Source: JACDER01 sp963842575 (GTDB lineage: Bacteria; Actinomycetota; Thermoleophilia; Gaiellales; Gaiellaceae). From it: a DNA stretch of 64,000 nucleotides. The stretch is taken from the NCBI GenBank assembly GCA_963842575.1, contig CAWJGS010000006.1, positions 124,001-188,000 on the forward strand. The letters run 5' to 3'. The notes below the pieces were generated by a model that had not been told where the DNA came from, ran no database searches, and saw only the letters and a program-made list of their open reading frames with translations. Position 1 is the stretch's first letter, and each line of letters opens with the position of its first letter. The translations under genes were made by a program, and so were the position numbers. Positions 24,676-33,625 of the stretch are shown piece by piece.

Positions 24676-25905
24676 TCAGGCGAGGAGCTTCTTGTGCCGC
24701 TGCAGGGCGGCGAGCAGCTCGTCCACGTCGTCGACCGAGTTGTACGCGTGGGCGGAGATGCGCAGGTTCGAGTCGCGGTCGGAGGTGACGATCCCCTCCC
24801 GTCCAAGCGCGCGCACGAGCTCGGGCGCGTCCGTCGAGCGGACGCAGACGAGCGCACCGCGACGCTTCGGACGGCGGGGAGTGGCGACCCTCGCGCCGAG
24901 CTCGTCCACCCCCTCGAGGAGGCGCGCGTTGAGCGCGTTGACGTGCTTGCGCGTGTCGGCGACGCCGATCTCCTGCATCAGCTCGATCCCGGCGACGCCC
25001 GCATAGATCGCGGGGATCGGCGGCGTCCCCGACTGGAACCGGCTCGCGGTCGGCGCGGGCGAATAGTCGCGGTGGTCCATCTCGAAGATGTTCTTGTCCG
25101 CGAACCAGCCGGTAGCGGTCGGCCAGACGCGCTCCACGACCTCGCGCCGCGCGTACAGAAACGCGAGCCCGGCCGAGCCGAGCAGGTACTTGAGGACGCC
25201 CGCGGCGAGGAAGTCCACGTCCAGCTCGCGCACGTCGAGCGGGAGTGACCCCGCGCTCTGGTACGCGTCCAGCACGACGAGCGCGCCGCGCTCGTGCGCA
25301 ATGCGGGCGACCTCCTTCACGTCGACGCGCGCGCCGTTCCGGTAGCAGACATGCGTCACCGACACGATCGCGGTGTCGTCGTCGATCTCGCGCTCGAAGC
25401 GCTCGAGCGGGATCGTCCCGTCCGCGTCGGCCTCGACGTGGACGACGCGCGCGCCGCGCAACTCCTGCGCGTGCCAGATCTGGCCGACGGTTGGAAACTC
25501 CCAGTCGGTGGTGACGATCTTGGAGCGGCGCGCGTAGCGCAGACCGGTGGCGATCGCGCTCAGGCCGGCGGACACCGACGTCGTGACCGCGACCTCGTCC
25601 GGCTCCGCATTCACGAGGCCCGCGAAAGCCCGCCGCGCGTCCTCGGACTTCTCCACCCAGTAGTCCCACGGCGCGCCGCGCTCGTCCCAGTCCTCCAGGT
25701 AGCGCTCGTAGGCCTCGCGCACGGAGTCCGAGAGCGCGCCCTGCGAGCAGGAGTTGATGTAGATGCGGTTCCGGAAGATGGGGAACCGGTGGCGAATCCG
25801 GTCGGGAAGCGGGCCGACCTGGAGCGGCCGCTCGCGCGCGTCCTCGGCGGCAGCGTGCTCGCCGTTCAGCTGCAGTCCCGAGATGGCACGCCTAGCTCGT
25901 AACAT
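24676..25905 (-). CDS. Class V aminotransferase-family PLP enzyme (cysteine desulfurase-like fold)
   Basis: About 409 residues. IYINSCSQGALSDSVREAYE and VAVTTSVSAGLSAIATGL are the N-terminal substrate region, GALVVLDAYQSAGSLPLDV provides the PLP-contacting Asp, and FLAAGVLKYLLGSAGLAFLY contains the Schiff-base lysine. NSVDDVDELLAAL closes the fold. Family members include cysteine desulfurases, kynureninase-like and isopenicillin N epimerase-like enzymes, and the exact reaction is open. ATG 25905 lacks a good ribosome site, so translation may start further downstream. The 170 bp before livF hold a small AGTAC-GAC-GTACT palindrome only. Confidence 0.82.
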   Translation of the reverse strand: MLRARRAISGLQLNGEHAAAEDARERPLQVGPLPDRIRHRFPIFRNRIYINSCSQGALSDSVREAYERYLEDWDERGAPWDYWVEKSEDARRAFAGLVNAEPDEVAVTTSVSAGLSAIATGLRYARRSKIVTTDWEFPTVGQIWHAQELRGARVVHVEADADGTIPLERFEREIDDDTAIVSVTHVCYRNGARVDVKEVARIAHERGALVVLDAYQSAGSLPLDVRELDVDFLAAGVLKYLLGSAGLAFLYARREVVERVWPTATGWFADKNIFEMDHRDYSPAPTASRFQSGTPPIPAIYAGVAGIELMQEIGVADTRKHVNALNARLLEGVDELGARVATPRRPKRRGALVCVRSTDAPELVRALGREGIVTSDRDSNLRISAHAYNSVDDVDELLAALQRHKKLLA

Positions 25906-26075
25906 TCGTGGCCGTGAACGGTACAAGGACCCTGTGAGTTCATCCCAGCCGGACCCGTTCCTCTTCTCGTTCAGTACGACGTACTGGTGATCGTTCGACC
26001 ACGCCGCTCGTGTAGCGGCAGAGGTCGAGCGGGCCGCGGGGCCAAGGCTGCGGCGCGAGCGGCGGCGCCTGCGGC

Positions 26076-26777
26076 TCAGCGTCCTAGGTAGGCCTTTCGC
26101 AGCTCTTCGTGCTCGAGCAGCTCCTTCGCCGGCCCGCTGAGGACGACGCGGCCCGTCGAGAGGACGTAGCCGCGGTCGGCGATCGAGAGCGAGATGTTCG
26201 CGTTCTGCTCGACGACGAGGACGGACACGCCCGACTCGTGCACCTGCTTGATGATCTCGAAGTTCCGCTCCACCAGGATCGGCGCCAGCCCCATCGACGG
26301 CTCGTCCATGAGCAGGAGCTTGGGACGGGACATGAGCGCGCGCCCCATCGCGACCATCTGCTGCTCGCCGCCCGAGAGCGTCCCCGCCAGCTGGTTGCGC
26401 CGCTCGTGCAGCAGCGGGAAGAGCTGGTACACGCGGTCGAAATCCTCCTGCGCGCCGCGCCCGAGCAGGTACGCGCCCATCTCCAGGTTCTCGCGCACCG
26501 ACATGGGCGCGAACAGGCGCCGGTTCTCCGGGACGATCGCCATCCCCTGCTTGATGCGATAGCTCGTGTTCTTCCCGGTCACGTTCTCCCCGGCGAACTC
26601 GACCGTGCCGTTGCGCGGCTGGACGATGCCGAGGATGGTCTTCAGCGTCGTCGACTTCCCCGAGGCGTTGCCGCCGAGCAGGCACACGAGCTCGCCCGCC
26701 GCCACCTCCAGGTCGACGTCCGACAGGATGTGGATTTGCCCGTAATAGGTGTTGATGCCGCTAAGCCGGAGGAGCAT
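26076..26777 (-). CDS. livF: Branched-chain amino acid ABC transporter ATPase LivF
   Basis: A 233-residue ABC ATPase: Walker A GGNASGKS, Q-loop region GMAIVPENRRLFAPMSV, signature LSGGEQQM, Walker B LLLMDEPSMGLAP and switch VLVVEQN. INTYYGQIHIL and the MGLAP sequence are diagnostic for LivF of the HAAT family. Its ATG overlaps the 3' end of livG by 17 bp, and it is the last gene of the livKHMGF operon. It energises import of branched-chain or other hydrophobic amino acids together with LivG. Confidence 0.95.
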   Translation of the reverse strand: MLLRLSGINTYYGQIHILSDVDLEVAAGELVCLLGGNASGKSTTLKTILGIVQPRNGTVEFAGENVTGKNTSYRIKQGMAIVPENRRLFAPMSVRENLEMGAYLLGRGAQEDFDRVYQLFPLLHERRNQLAGTLSGGEQQMVAMGRALMSRPKLLLMDEPSMGLAPILVERNFEIIKQVHESGVSVLVVEQNANISLSIADRGYVLSTGRVVLSGPAKELLEHEELRKAYLGR

Positions 26778-27570
26778 CGGTCACCTCCTCCGCGCCCTTG
26801 ATCCCGAGGTAGGCCTCGACCACGCGGGGGTCGGTGGCGACCTGCTCGAACGATCCCTCCGCGATCTTCACGCCGTGGTCGAGGGCGGCAACGCGGTTCG
26901 AGATGCCCTCCACCACGTGCATGTCGTGCTCGATCACGAGGATCGTGTAGCCGCCCTCGTCGCGCAGCTGGGCGATCAGCTCGGTGATCTCGTGCGTCTC
27001 GACGGGATTCATGCCCGCAGCCGGCTCGTCCAGGAGGAGGATCCGCGGCTCGGTCGCCATGGCGCGCGCGATCTCGAGCCGGCGCCGGTTCGCGTAGGAA
27101 AGGGAGTACGCGGGCTGGTCCCAGCGGTAACCCATGAGCCGCTTGCCGAAGAAGCTGAGCTTCTCCTCGGCCTGCTTGTGGATCTCCTTCTCCTCGCGCC
27201 GCATCCCGGGGGTCCGCAGAATCGAGCGGAGCGGCCCTGCCTTCGTCCGGCCGTACTGGGCGGCCATCACGTTCTCCTTGACGGACATGTTCAGGAAGAG
27301 CCGCAGCGTCTGGAACGTGCGTGCGATTCCGAGCTGCGTGATCTTGTGCGGCGGCATGCCGACGAGGTTGCGCCCGTCGAGGCGGATCTCGCCTCCGTCC
27401 GGCTGGTAGAGACCGGTGATGAGATTGAAGAGCGTCGTCTTGCCGGCGCCGTTCGGGCCGATGACGCTCACGACCTCCCGCTCGTTCACGACGAGGTCGA
27501 GCCCGTCGATCACGCGCAGGCCGCCGAAGGCCTTGGAGACGCCCTCGAGCTCGAGCAGGGGCGCCGCCAT
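26761..27570 (-). CDS. livG: Branched-chain amino acid ABC transporter ATPase LivG
   Basis: A 269-residue ABC ATPase with Walker A GPNGAGKTT, the LivG-typical GIARTFQTLRLFLNMSVKEN, a variant signature LSYANRRRLEIARAM, Walker B ILLLDEPAAGMNP and H-loop VIEHDM. The C-terminal VVEAYLGIKG helix is characteristic of LivG. The LSYANRR signature in place of LSGGQ is common in this family. The ATG overlaps the stop of livM by one base. Confidence 0.95.
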   Translation of the reverse strand: MAAPLLELEGVSKAFGGLRVIDGLDLVVNEREVVSVIGPNGAGKTTLFNLITGLYQPDGGEIRLDGRNLVGMPPHKITQLGIARTFQTLRLFLNMSVKENVMAAQYGRTKAGPLRSILRTPGMRREEKEIHKQAEEKLSFFGKRLMGYRWDQPAYSLSYANRRRLEIARAMATEPRILLLDEPAAGMNPVETHEITELIAQLRDEGGYTILVIEHDMHVVEGISNRVAALDHGVKIAEGSFEQVATDPRVVEAYLGIKGAEEVTDAPPA

Positions 27571-29033
27571 CAGACGATCTCCACCCGCGCCGTGCCCAGC
27601 AGCCCCTGCGGCCGCGCCTGCATGAGCGCGATCAGCAGCGCGCCGAACAGGATGAGGGCGGTGACCGCGGGGTTCTCGGCGAGGACGTTCTCCCATACGA
27701 CCGCGACCCAGTACAACGTCGGGATCAGTGCGACCGTTCGCCACCAACCCTTCAGCTGGCTGCAAACGACGATCGCCGCCACGAGGATGACGTATGCCCA
27801 GGTGTCGAAGCCGGGATGGCCTTGCGGGATGATCACCCAGTGCTCGATCCCGGTCGCGGCCGAGCCGGCGTCGACTGCTGAGCCCGCCGTCCAGGAGGAG
27901 TCGATCGCTCCCGCAACGGCGTACGCGACGAAGCCGAAGGCGATCGTCCCGAGGATCACAGCGGTCACCTTGGTCCACGGCCGGATACGGGCCACGATGA
28001 GCACGATCACGCCGTAGAAGAGCCAGCGCTTGAGCTCCGGGATGTCGTTCTGCGGCGCGAGGAACTGGAGGGTCCCGTTGATGACGACCGCCCCGATGAG
28101 TGCGCCGGCGATGCTGCCGAGGCCGCCGAGGATGATGATCGCGTACAGGATGATCAGGAGTGAGACGTCGAAGTTCCCGGCCACCACTCCGGTCTGGATG
28201 GCGGCGAAGATGCAGCCGACGAGTCCGGCCATACCGGCGCCGAAGACGACTGCGAGGATCTTCAGGCGGAAGACCGGAATGCTCATCGCCTCAGCGGCGA
28301 GCGGGTCCTCCCGGAGCGCCCGCCACGAGCGCCCCGTGCGCGACTCGTTCAGGAAGTACAGGGCCGCCGCCGCGAGGACGAAGACGATCAGCAGGCAGAA
28401 GTAGTACTGCGTCGTCGAGTGGAGCTTGTAGCCGAAGAAGTTGAGCGGGTCCACCCCGGGGATCCCGTTCGACCCACCGGTCAGCCCCTCGCCGGCGATG
28501 CGCGGATTTGCAACGCCCACGAAGACGACGAAGGCCTGGCCGAAGAAGAGCGTCACGATGGCGTAGTAATCCCCGAGCAGCCGCCGTGACGTCACTCCGA
28601 GCAGGAGGCCGAAGAACGCCGCGCCGAAGATGGCAATCGGGATGGAGAACTCGGCCTGCAAGTGGATGTCGTAGTGGTTCGAAGAGAGGAGCGCGTACGT
28701 GTACGCCCCGATCCCGTAGTACGCGACATAGCCGAGGTCGAGGAGGCCGGCAAAGCCGACGATGACGTTGAGGCCGAGCGCGAGGAGGGCGTAGATCAGG
28801 GTGAAGATCCCGTACGCGAACAGGTTGCCCTGGTTCATCCAGAACGGGAGCGTCGAGGCGAGACCGACGAAGACGAGCAGCTTCGCCGCCGGCGGCGGGG
28901 CGTTCCACCCGCGCGCGATCAGCCCGCTGAGCCCGGCGCGCTGCTCGCGCCGCTCCGACTCGCTCGCGACCCACTCGTCGACGCCGATCCTGGCGTCGTC
29001 GGCGGCTTCGGGCGGTGGCGTTAGTTCCGTCAT
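27570..29033 (-). CDS. livM: Branched-chain amino acid ABC transporter permease LivM (extended)
   Basis: A 487-residue permease. After a charged N-terminal extension of about 50 residues come multiple membrane spans with the LivM signature LGLNVIVGFAGLLDLGYVAY and the cytosolic coupling loop GRSWRALREDPLAAEAMSI (EAA-like). It is longer than a typical LivM (about 320-420 aa) because three additional hydrophobic segments follow the core (about residues 360-470, for example VILVAAIVVCSQLKGW). The ATG overlaps the livH stop as ATGA. It forms the channel with LivH. Confidence 0.93.
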   Translation of the reverse strand: MTELTPPPEAADDARIGVDEWVASESERREQRAGLSGLIARGWNAPPPAAKLLVFVGLASTLPFWMNQGNLFAYGIFTLIYALLALGLNVIVGFAGLLDLGYVAYYGIGAYTYALLSSNHYDIHLQAEFSIPIAIFGAAFFGLLLGVTSRRLLGDYYAIVTLFFGQAFVVFVGVANPRIAGEGLTGGSNGIPGVDPLNFFGYKLHSTTQYYFCLLIVFVLAAAALYFLNESRTGRSWRALREDPLAAEAMSIPVFRLKILAVVFGAGMAGLVGCIFAAIQTGVVAGNFDVSLLIILYAIIILGGLGSIAGALIGAVVINGTLQFLAPQNDIPELKRWLFYGVIVLIVARIRPWTKVTAVILGTIAFGFVAYAVAGAIDSSWTAGSAVDAGSAATGIEHWVIIPQGHPGFDTWAYVILVAAIVVCSQLKGWWRTVALIPTLYWVAVVWENVLAENPAVTALILFGALLIALMQARPQGLLGTARVEIV

Positions 29034-30024
29034 CTCAGACCTTCTGGATGGCCCTCGTTCCGAAGAGGCCCGGTTGGCCGGAACAGCATGAAGCCGATCA
29101 GGACCGCGAAGACGACGATGTCCGACCACTGGCCGCCGACGTACCCGGCGGCGAACGACTCGGTCACGCCGATCAGGAGCCCGCCGACCATCGCGCCCGG
29201 AATGCTCCCGATCCCGCCGACGACCGCGGCGGTGAACGCCTTGAGTCCGGCGAGGAAGCCCATCAGGTAGAAGGTCTCGCCGATGTACAGGCCGAACATC
29301 ACGCCGGCGGCCCCCGCGAGCAGCGACGCGATGAAGAAGGTGAAGGCGATCACCCGGTCGGTGTCGATCCCCATCATGTTCGCCGCCTCGCGGTCGAAGG
29401 CGGTCGCGCGCATCGCCTTCCCCAGCTTCGTGCGCGAGACGACCAGCGTCAGAGCGACCATCAGGAAGATCGCGCTGCTCACGACGAGCACCTGCACGAC
29501 GGTGACCGGGCGGCCGAGGACGCTGAAGGCGGGATCGACGAGCGGTCCGGGGAGCCCGTTGTCCGGGTTTCCGCCGAGCTGGTACGCGGCGTAGTTGTAG
29601 CGCTGGCCGTGCGTGAGCAGCAGCACGCTGTTGGCGAGGAAGAACGAGACGCCGAGCGCCGTGATGAGCGGAGCGATGCGGGGCGCGTTGCGCAGGGGCC
29701 GATACGCGAAGCGCTCCACGACAACGCCCAGCACTCCCGCACCCAGCATTCCGCCGGCGAACATGAGCAGGATCAGCGGCACTGTCGCGATGGCCGGAGC
29801 AAGCGGGCCACCGAGGATCGACAGGACGCCGTAGCCCAGGAAGGCGCCCACCATGTAGATCTCGCCGTGCGCGAAGTTCAGGAGCTTGAGGATCCCGTAC
29901 ACCATCGTGTAGCCGAGCGCGATGAGCGCGTACAGGCTCCCGAGGACGAGCCCGTTCCGAAACAGCTCGACGGCGCCGCCCCAGCCGAGCTGGCTGATCG
30001 TGTCGAGGATGTCGAGGAGGGGCA
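29030..30024 (-). CDS. livH: Branched-chain amino acid ABC transporter permease LivH (start unresolved)
   Basis: A HAAT-family permease: GSLYALIALGYTMVYGILKLLNFAHGE (split here only for description) spans the classical first helices, and the coupling loop reads GKAMRATAFDREAANMMGID. The frame is open upstream through LLDILDTISQLGWGG to about 30024, but no ATG or GTG precedes this segment before a stop at about 30050. The true start is therefore either a rare codon or hidden by an indel. It follows the livK hairpin and precedes livM with an ATGA overlap. Confidence 0.88.
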
Positions 30025-30058
30025 GCTGGTGACAAGGCGGAAAAGGTTGTCAGAAACG

Positions 30059-30086
30059 CGTGCGGCCCACCGAGGTGGGCCGCACG
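30059..30086 (-). terminator. Attenuator-like hairpin between livK and livH
   Basis: CGTGCGGCCCACC-GA-GGTGGGCCGCACG forms a perfect 13-bp GC-rich stem 8 bp beyond the livK stop. In Liv operons a partial terminator or RNA-stabilising hairpin at this place allows the binding protein to be made in excess over the membrane subunits; that role is inferred here. Confidence 0.75.
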
Positions 30087-30093
30087 TCGAGCG

Positions 30094-31330
30094 TCACTTC
30101 GCTTCTACCTCATCCCACGCGGTTGTAGTTCCCGTTGGCGCCGATCTTGAAGATCGCGAAGTCGGCCGGGAGGGCCATGTCGCCGGCGCTCCAAGCTGCG
30201 CGCCCGTGTTCTTCTTGAGGAACTTCACCGGGAAGCCGAGAAGCGATTCCTTCTTGGTCAGCTTGGTGTTCGGACGTTCTTCCGCACCTCGGCGCGCGTC
30301 GCCGTCCCGTTCTTGCAGGCCTTCATGATCGCCTTCGCGTTGACGAGCGGCCGCGGTGTAGGACGGGAGGCCGAAGGCCTCGTCCTGGCCACCGTGCGTG
30401 CGCTTGTAGGCCTTCAGCGTTGCGCTGTTGAAGTCGACCGGGAAGGCCGACACGATACGAACCCGCACCGGTGAACGTTCCCGGGGCGAAGGTGCCGTCC
30501 GAGCCGAACACGATCGCGCTCTTGCCCGCGGCGCGCAGCTGCGTGTAGAAGAGCTGAGCCTTCCCCGCCAGCTGCCACGGGATGTAGACGACCTGCGTGT
30601 TCGACGGGATGCGGGTGATCACCGACGAGAAGTCGGAGATCTGCTGGCTGACGTGGTCGCGAGTCACGGTCTTACCCGGCGGCCCGTCAGCCTGGTCTGC
30701 ACCTGATCGGCGAGGCCCTGGCTGTACGACTCCTCGTCGTCGATGATGTAGATGCGCGTCTTCTTCAGCTTCTTGTGATCCAGAACGCGACGCGCTCACC
30801 TTGCTGGCCGTCGTTCGGAACCGTCCGGAAGAAGTAGTTCGCCGGCGTCTCGCGCGGATCGTTCGGCTTGCCGCGGGTCAGCGCGACGCGCGTCGCGGAG
30901 CCGGAGACGACGGCGAGGCCGGCGGCCTTGTAGACGGCGACGGTGTCCTGGACCTCCTGGCTCCCCGCCGGGCCGACGAGCCCGAGCATGCTCGAGTTCG
31001 ACGCGAAGCGGTGCGCGACGGCGAGCGCCTGCGCCGTGTTGGGCAGCTGCGTATCGCCCTGGACGAGGCGGATCTTGTCCTTCGGGTGCGCCTTGTTCCA
31101 GCGGGTCTGGAAGAACTGCGCCCAATGGATCTGCAGGACGCCGATCGATGCGGCCGGGCCGGTCGCCGGGTAGGCGATGCCGATCGTCCGCGTGGTGCCG
31201 CACTTGACGAGCGTGTTGGCGGCGTTCTTGACCGAGGCGGGCTTGAACTGCGCCTGGCCCGCACCAGTCGCTGCAATCACGAGCGCTGCCAGCGACGGCA
31301 AGCGCTGCGACGACTGACAGCTTTTTTCAT
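30094..31330 (-). CDS. livK: Branched-chain amino acid ABC transporter substrate-binding protein LivK (several frame breaks)
   Basis: A type I periplasmic binding protein of about 400 residues, recoverable only by joining frames. An ATG at 31330 with an AGGA ribosome site opens a signal peptide that changes frame almost at once. TIGIAYPATGPAASIGVLQI, DTQLPNTAQALAVAHRFAS and MLGLVGPAGSQEVQDTVAVY give the first lobe. KKTRIYIIDDEESYSQGLAD and VIFGSDGTFAPGTFTGAGSY follow in another frame, and the end reads WDEVEAK before TGA. At least four indels are needed, the densest in the liv operon. The operon context (livKHMGF) makes a functional transporter likely, so errors rather than decay are favoured. 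Confidence 0.8.
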
Positions 31331-31392
31331 CCTTTCCTCCTCACTGGATACCGCAGATTTTGCCGCATTTCAGTCTGAGACTCCATATCCGG

Positions 31393-32112
31393 TCATTCGT
31401 TTGCCTCGTACGCGCGCGACGCGGGGTCTCCGGAGGGATGGAAGATCCCTAGGACCCGCATCGGCGTGTCTCCTTCGTTCTCGAGCGCGTGCTCGAGGAG
31501 CGGCGGAAGGTGCAGGCACGTTCCGGCCTCGATCGGGAACGACCGCCCCTCCACGTGCACGCTCCCGCGCCCGTCCAGCACGTAGATGACTTCGTCGTAC
31601 ACATGGCTGTGGTTCGGCGCGCGGCCGGGCGGGATCGTCCCGATGAACTGGGTCACGTCCGGCGAGCCCGTGTCGCGATGGACGAGGTAGCGGAACTCCC
31701 GGTCCTTGCCGGCCGGCAGCGGCGGGCGCTCGCCGTAGCGGACGACGCGCGGATCGGGCGGGGCGAGCATCCCCTCCGGCGGCCAGGTGGTCACGAGCAC
31801 GGTGACGAGCTCGTCCGGCCCCGGGTTGTCGATCACGAAGTGGTCGCCCGCCCGCAGATATGCGCCCGACTCCGGCTCGACGTCGTGGATCTGGCCGTCC
31901 GCGTGGAGCGTGGCGCGGCCGGCGACGACGTACAGGATCCCCTGCAGCCCTTCCAGCTTCTGGGGCTGGGACTTGCCGGGGGCGAAGCGGATGACGCGCT
32001 GCTCCAGCCGGTCACTGCCGACCGACGAGTCGAGCGTTATCCGGACCTCCGCCGTGTCCGTCGCGGCTCGGTGACCGCGGACGTCGTTCTCGTGGACCAC
32101 GTGGGCGCGCAC
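31393..32112 (-). CDS. Bicupin (two-cupin-domain) protein
   Basis: A 239-residue protein with two cupin barrels. The first (about residues 36-110) contains LQGILYVVAGRATLHADGQ and YLRAGDHFVIDNPG without obvious metal histidines. The second (about 140-225) contains NHSHVYDEVIYVLDGRGSVH and LHLPPLLEHALEN, giving HxH...E...H metal ligands. Bicupins of this layout include ureidoglycine aminohydrolase, quercetinase-like and gentisate dioxygenase-like enzymes; no specific activity can be chosen. The upstream region holds a TTGCAACA/TGTTGCAA inverted repeat that probably controls it. Confidence 0.8.
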   Translation of the reverse strand: MRAHVVHENDVRGHRAATDTAEVRITLDSSVGSDRLEQRVIRFAPGKSQPQKLEGLQGILYVVAGRATLHADGQIHDVEPESGAYLRAGDHFVIDNPGPDELVTVLVTTWPPEGMLAPPDPRVVRYGERPPLPAGKDREFRYLVHRDTGSPDVTQFIGTIPPGRAPNHSHVYDEVIYVLDGRGSVHVEGRSFPIEAGTCLHLPPLLEHALENEGDTPMRVLGIFHPSGDPASRAYEANE

Positions 32113-32141
32113 TCCTCCATTGTCGCTGTAATTTCACGCAG

Positions 32142-32163
32142 TTGCAACAGGCTTTTGTTGCAA
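32142..32163. promoter_or_regulatory. Inverted-repeat operator between bicupin and kinase genes
   Basis: TTGCAACA-GGCTTT-TGTTGCAA is a perfect 8-bp inverted repeat with a 6-bp spacer in the 96-bp divergent intergenic region, 30 bp upstream of the bicupin ATG. It is AT-richer than the surroundings and has the form of a dimeric repressor site. The regulator is not encoded next to it. Confidence 0.6.
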
Positions 32164-32208
32164 GAACCGACTAGTTTGCGATGCGCCTCTCGCGGCTAAG
32201 ACATCAGT

Positions 32209-33625
32209 GTGCTTCCTGCGCGCTACAGCGACCCCGAACGGATTGGAGCCGGGGGGATGGGAGAGGTCTTCGCGGCGACGGACTCCGAGCTCGACCGGCG
32301 GGTCGCCGTCAAGGTCCTGGCCGAGCGGTATGCCGACGACGAATCGTGCCGGAAGCGTTTCAAGCGGGAGGCGCTGGCCGCCGCGCGGCTCTCAGGACAT
32401 CCGCACGTGGTCACGATCTACGACGTCGGCGACGAGCAACGGCCGTTCATCGTGATGGAGCTGGTCGACAGCGGGACGGTTGCGGACCGCATCGCCAGCG
32501 GCGGCGTGCGTCGCGGGGAGGCGCTGCGCTGGCTCGAGCAGACGGCGGAGGCACTCGACGCAGCGCACGCCAAGGGGATCGTCCATCGCGACGTCAAGCC
32601 CGCCAATCTCCTGCTCGACGCCAGAGAGGACGTGCACGTCACCGACTTCGGCATCGCGCGTGTCCTGGACGCCTCCGGCGGGCTCACGGAAACGGGCACC
32701 GTGCTCGGGACCGCCGGCTACCTCTCGCCGGAGCAGGCCGGTGGAAAGGGAGCGTCGGCGGCGAGCGACATCTACTCGCTGGGCGTCGTCGCGTACGAGC
32801 TCCTGTCCGGAGACCGGCCGTTCCGCCGGAGCACGCCGACCGCGGAGGCCGCCGCACACATCCACGATCCCGTGCCGGCGGCATCCGCCTCTTCCGACCT
32901 CCCGCGCGCAATAGACCCGGTATTCGAGCGGGCGCTTGCGAAGGATCCTTCCCGGCGCCCTCCGTCCGCCCTCGCGCTCGTCTCGGAGCTGGAGGACGCG
33001 CTCGCAGGCGACGAGGAGCAGACGCACATCGTCCAGTACCGGCCTCCGCGCCGGCCGCGTCGATGGCTGGTCCCCGCGATCGTGGCTGCCGGGCTGCTCG
33101 CGGGTGGTGGAATCGCGGGTGCGGTGATCGCGAGCGGAGGCGAGTCGAAGCCCACCGTGCGCGAGGTCGTGCACACGATCACTCGCACGCTTCCCGGCAC
33201 GACGGTCAGCTCGGTACGGACGGTGACCAGAGCTGCGCCCGCGCCCCCGCCGCCGCCGCCACCTCCCCCGCCGCCGCCGCCGCCACCGCCGCCCGCCTCC
33301 GCCTCCGCCTCCGCCTCCGCCGAGCAGCCTCAGCGGCGCGCAGCTGAACGACCAGGCGTACGCGCTGATGCAGGAGGGCAGCTACGCGGAGGCGCTGCCG
33401 CTTCTGCAGCAAGCGCTGGCGAAGCTCGACGGGACGGGAGACATCAACGAGGCCTACACGGACTACAACCTGGCCTACACGCTGATCCAGCTCGGAAGCT
33501 GCTCGCAGGCCCCCGCACTACTCGACGAGTCCGAGCAGATCCAGGGGCACCGGCACGAGATCGACGAGGCGAGGCACGCCGCCGACAAGTGCCTGAAGAA
33601 GGAGGCGAAGGGAAAGAAGGACTAG
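32209..33625 (+). CDS. Membrane-anchored Ser/Thr protein kinase with TPR-like sensor (one frame break)
   Basis: A Hanks-type (PknB-like) kinase: glycine loop GAGGMGEV (13-20), catalytic lysine K35 in VAVKVL, HRD loop GIVHRDVKPANLLLD, DFG in VTDFGIARV and SPEQAGGKG activation segment. After a linker comes one membrane span (WLVPAIVAAGLLAGGGIAGAVIA) and an extracytoplasmic proline tract encoded by CCG/CCT repeats at about 33240-33330. The frame changes inside this tract, after which LNDQAYALMQEGSYAEALPL and DYNLAYTLIQLGSCSQ form a TPR-like domain to 33625. The low-complexity site could be error-prone or truly slippery. Substrates are unknown. Confidence 0.88.
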
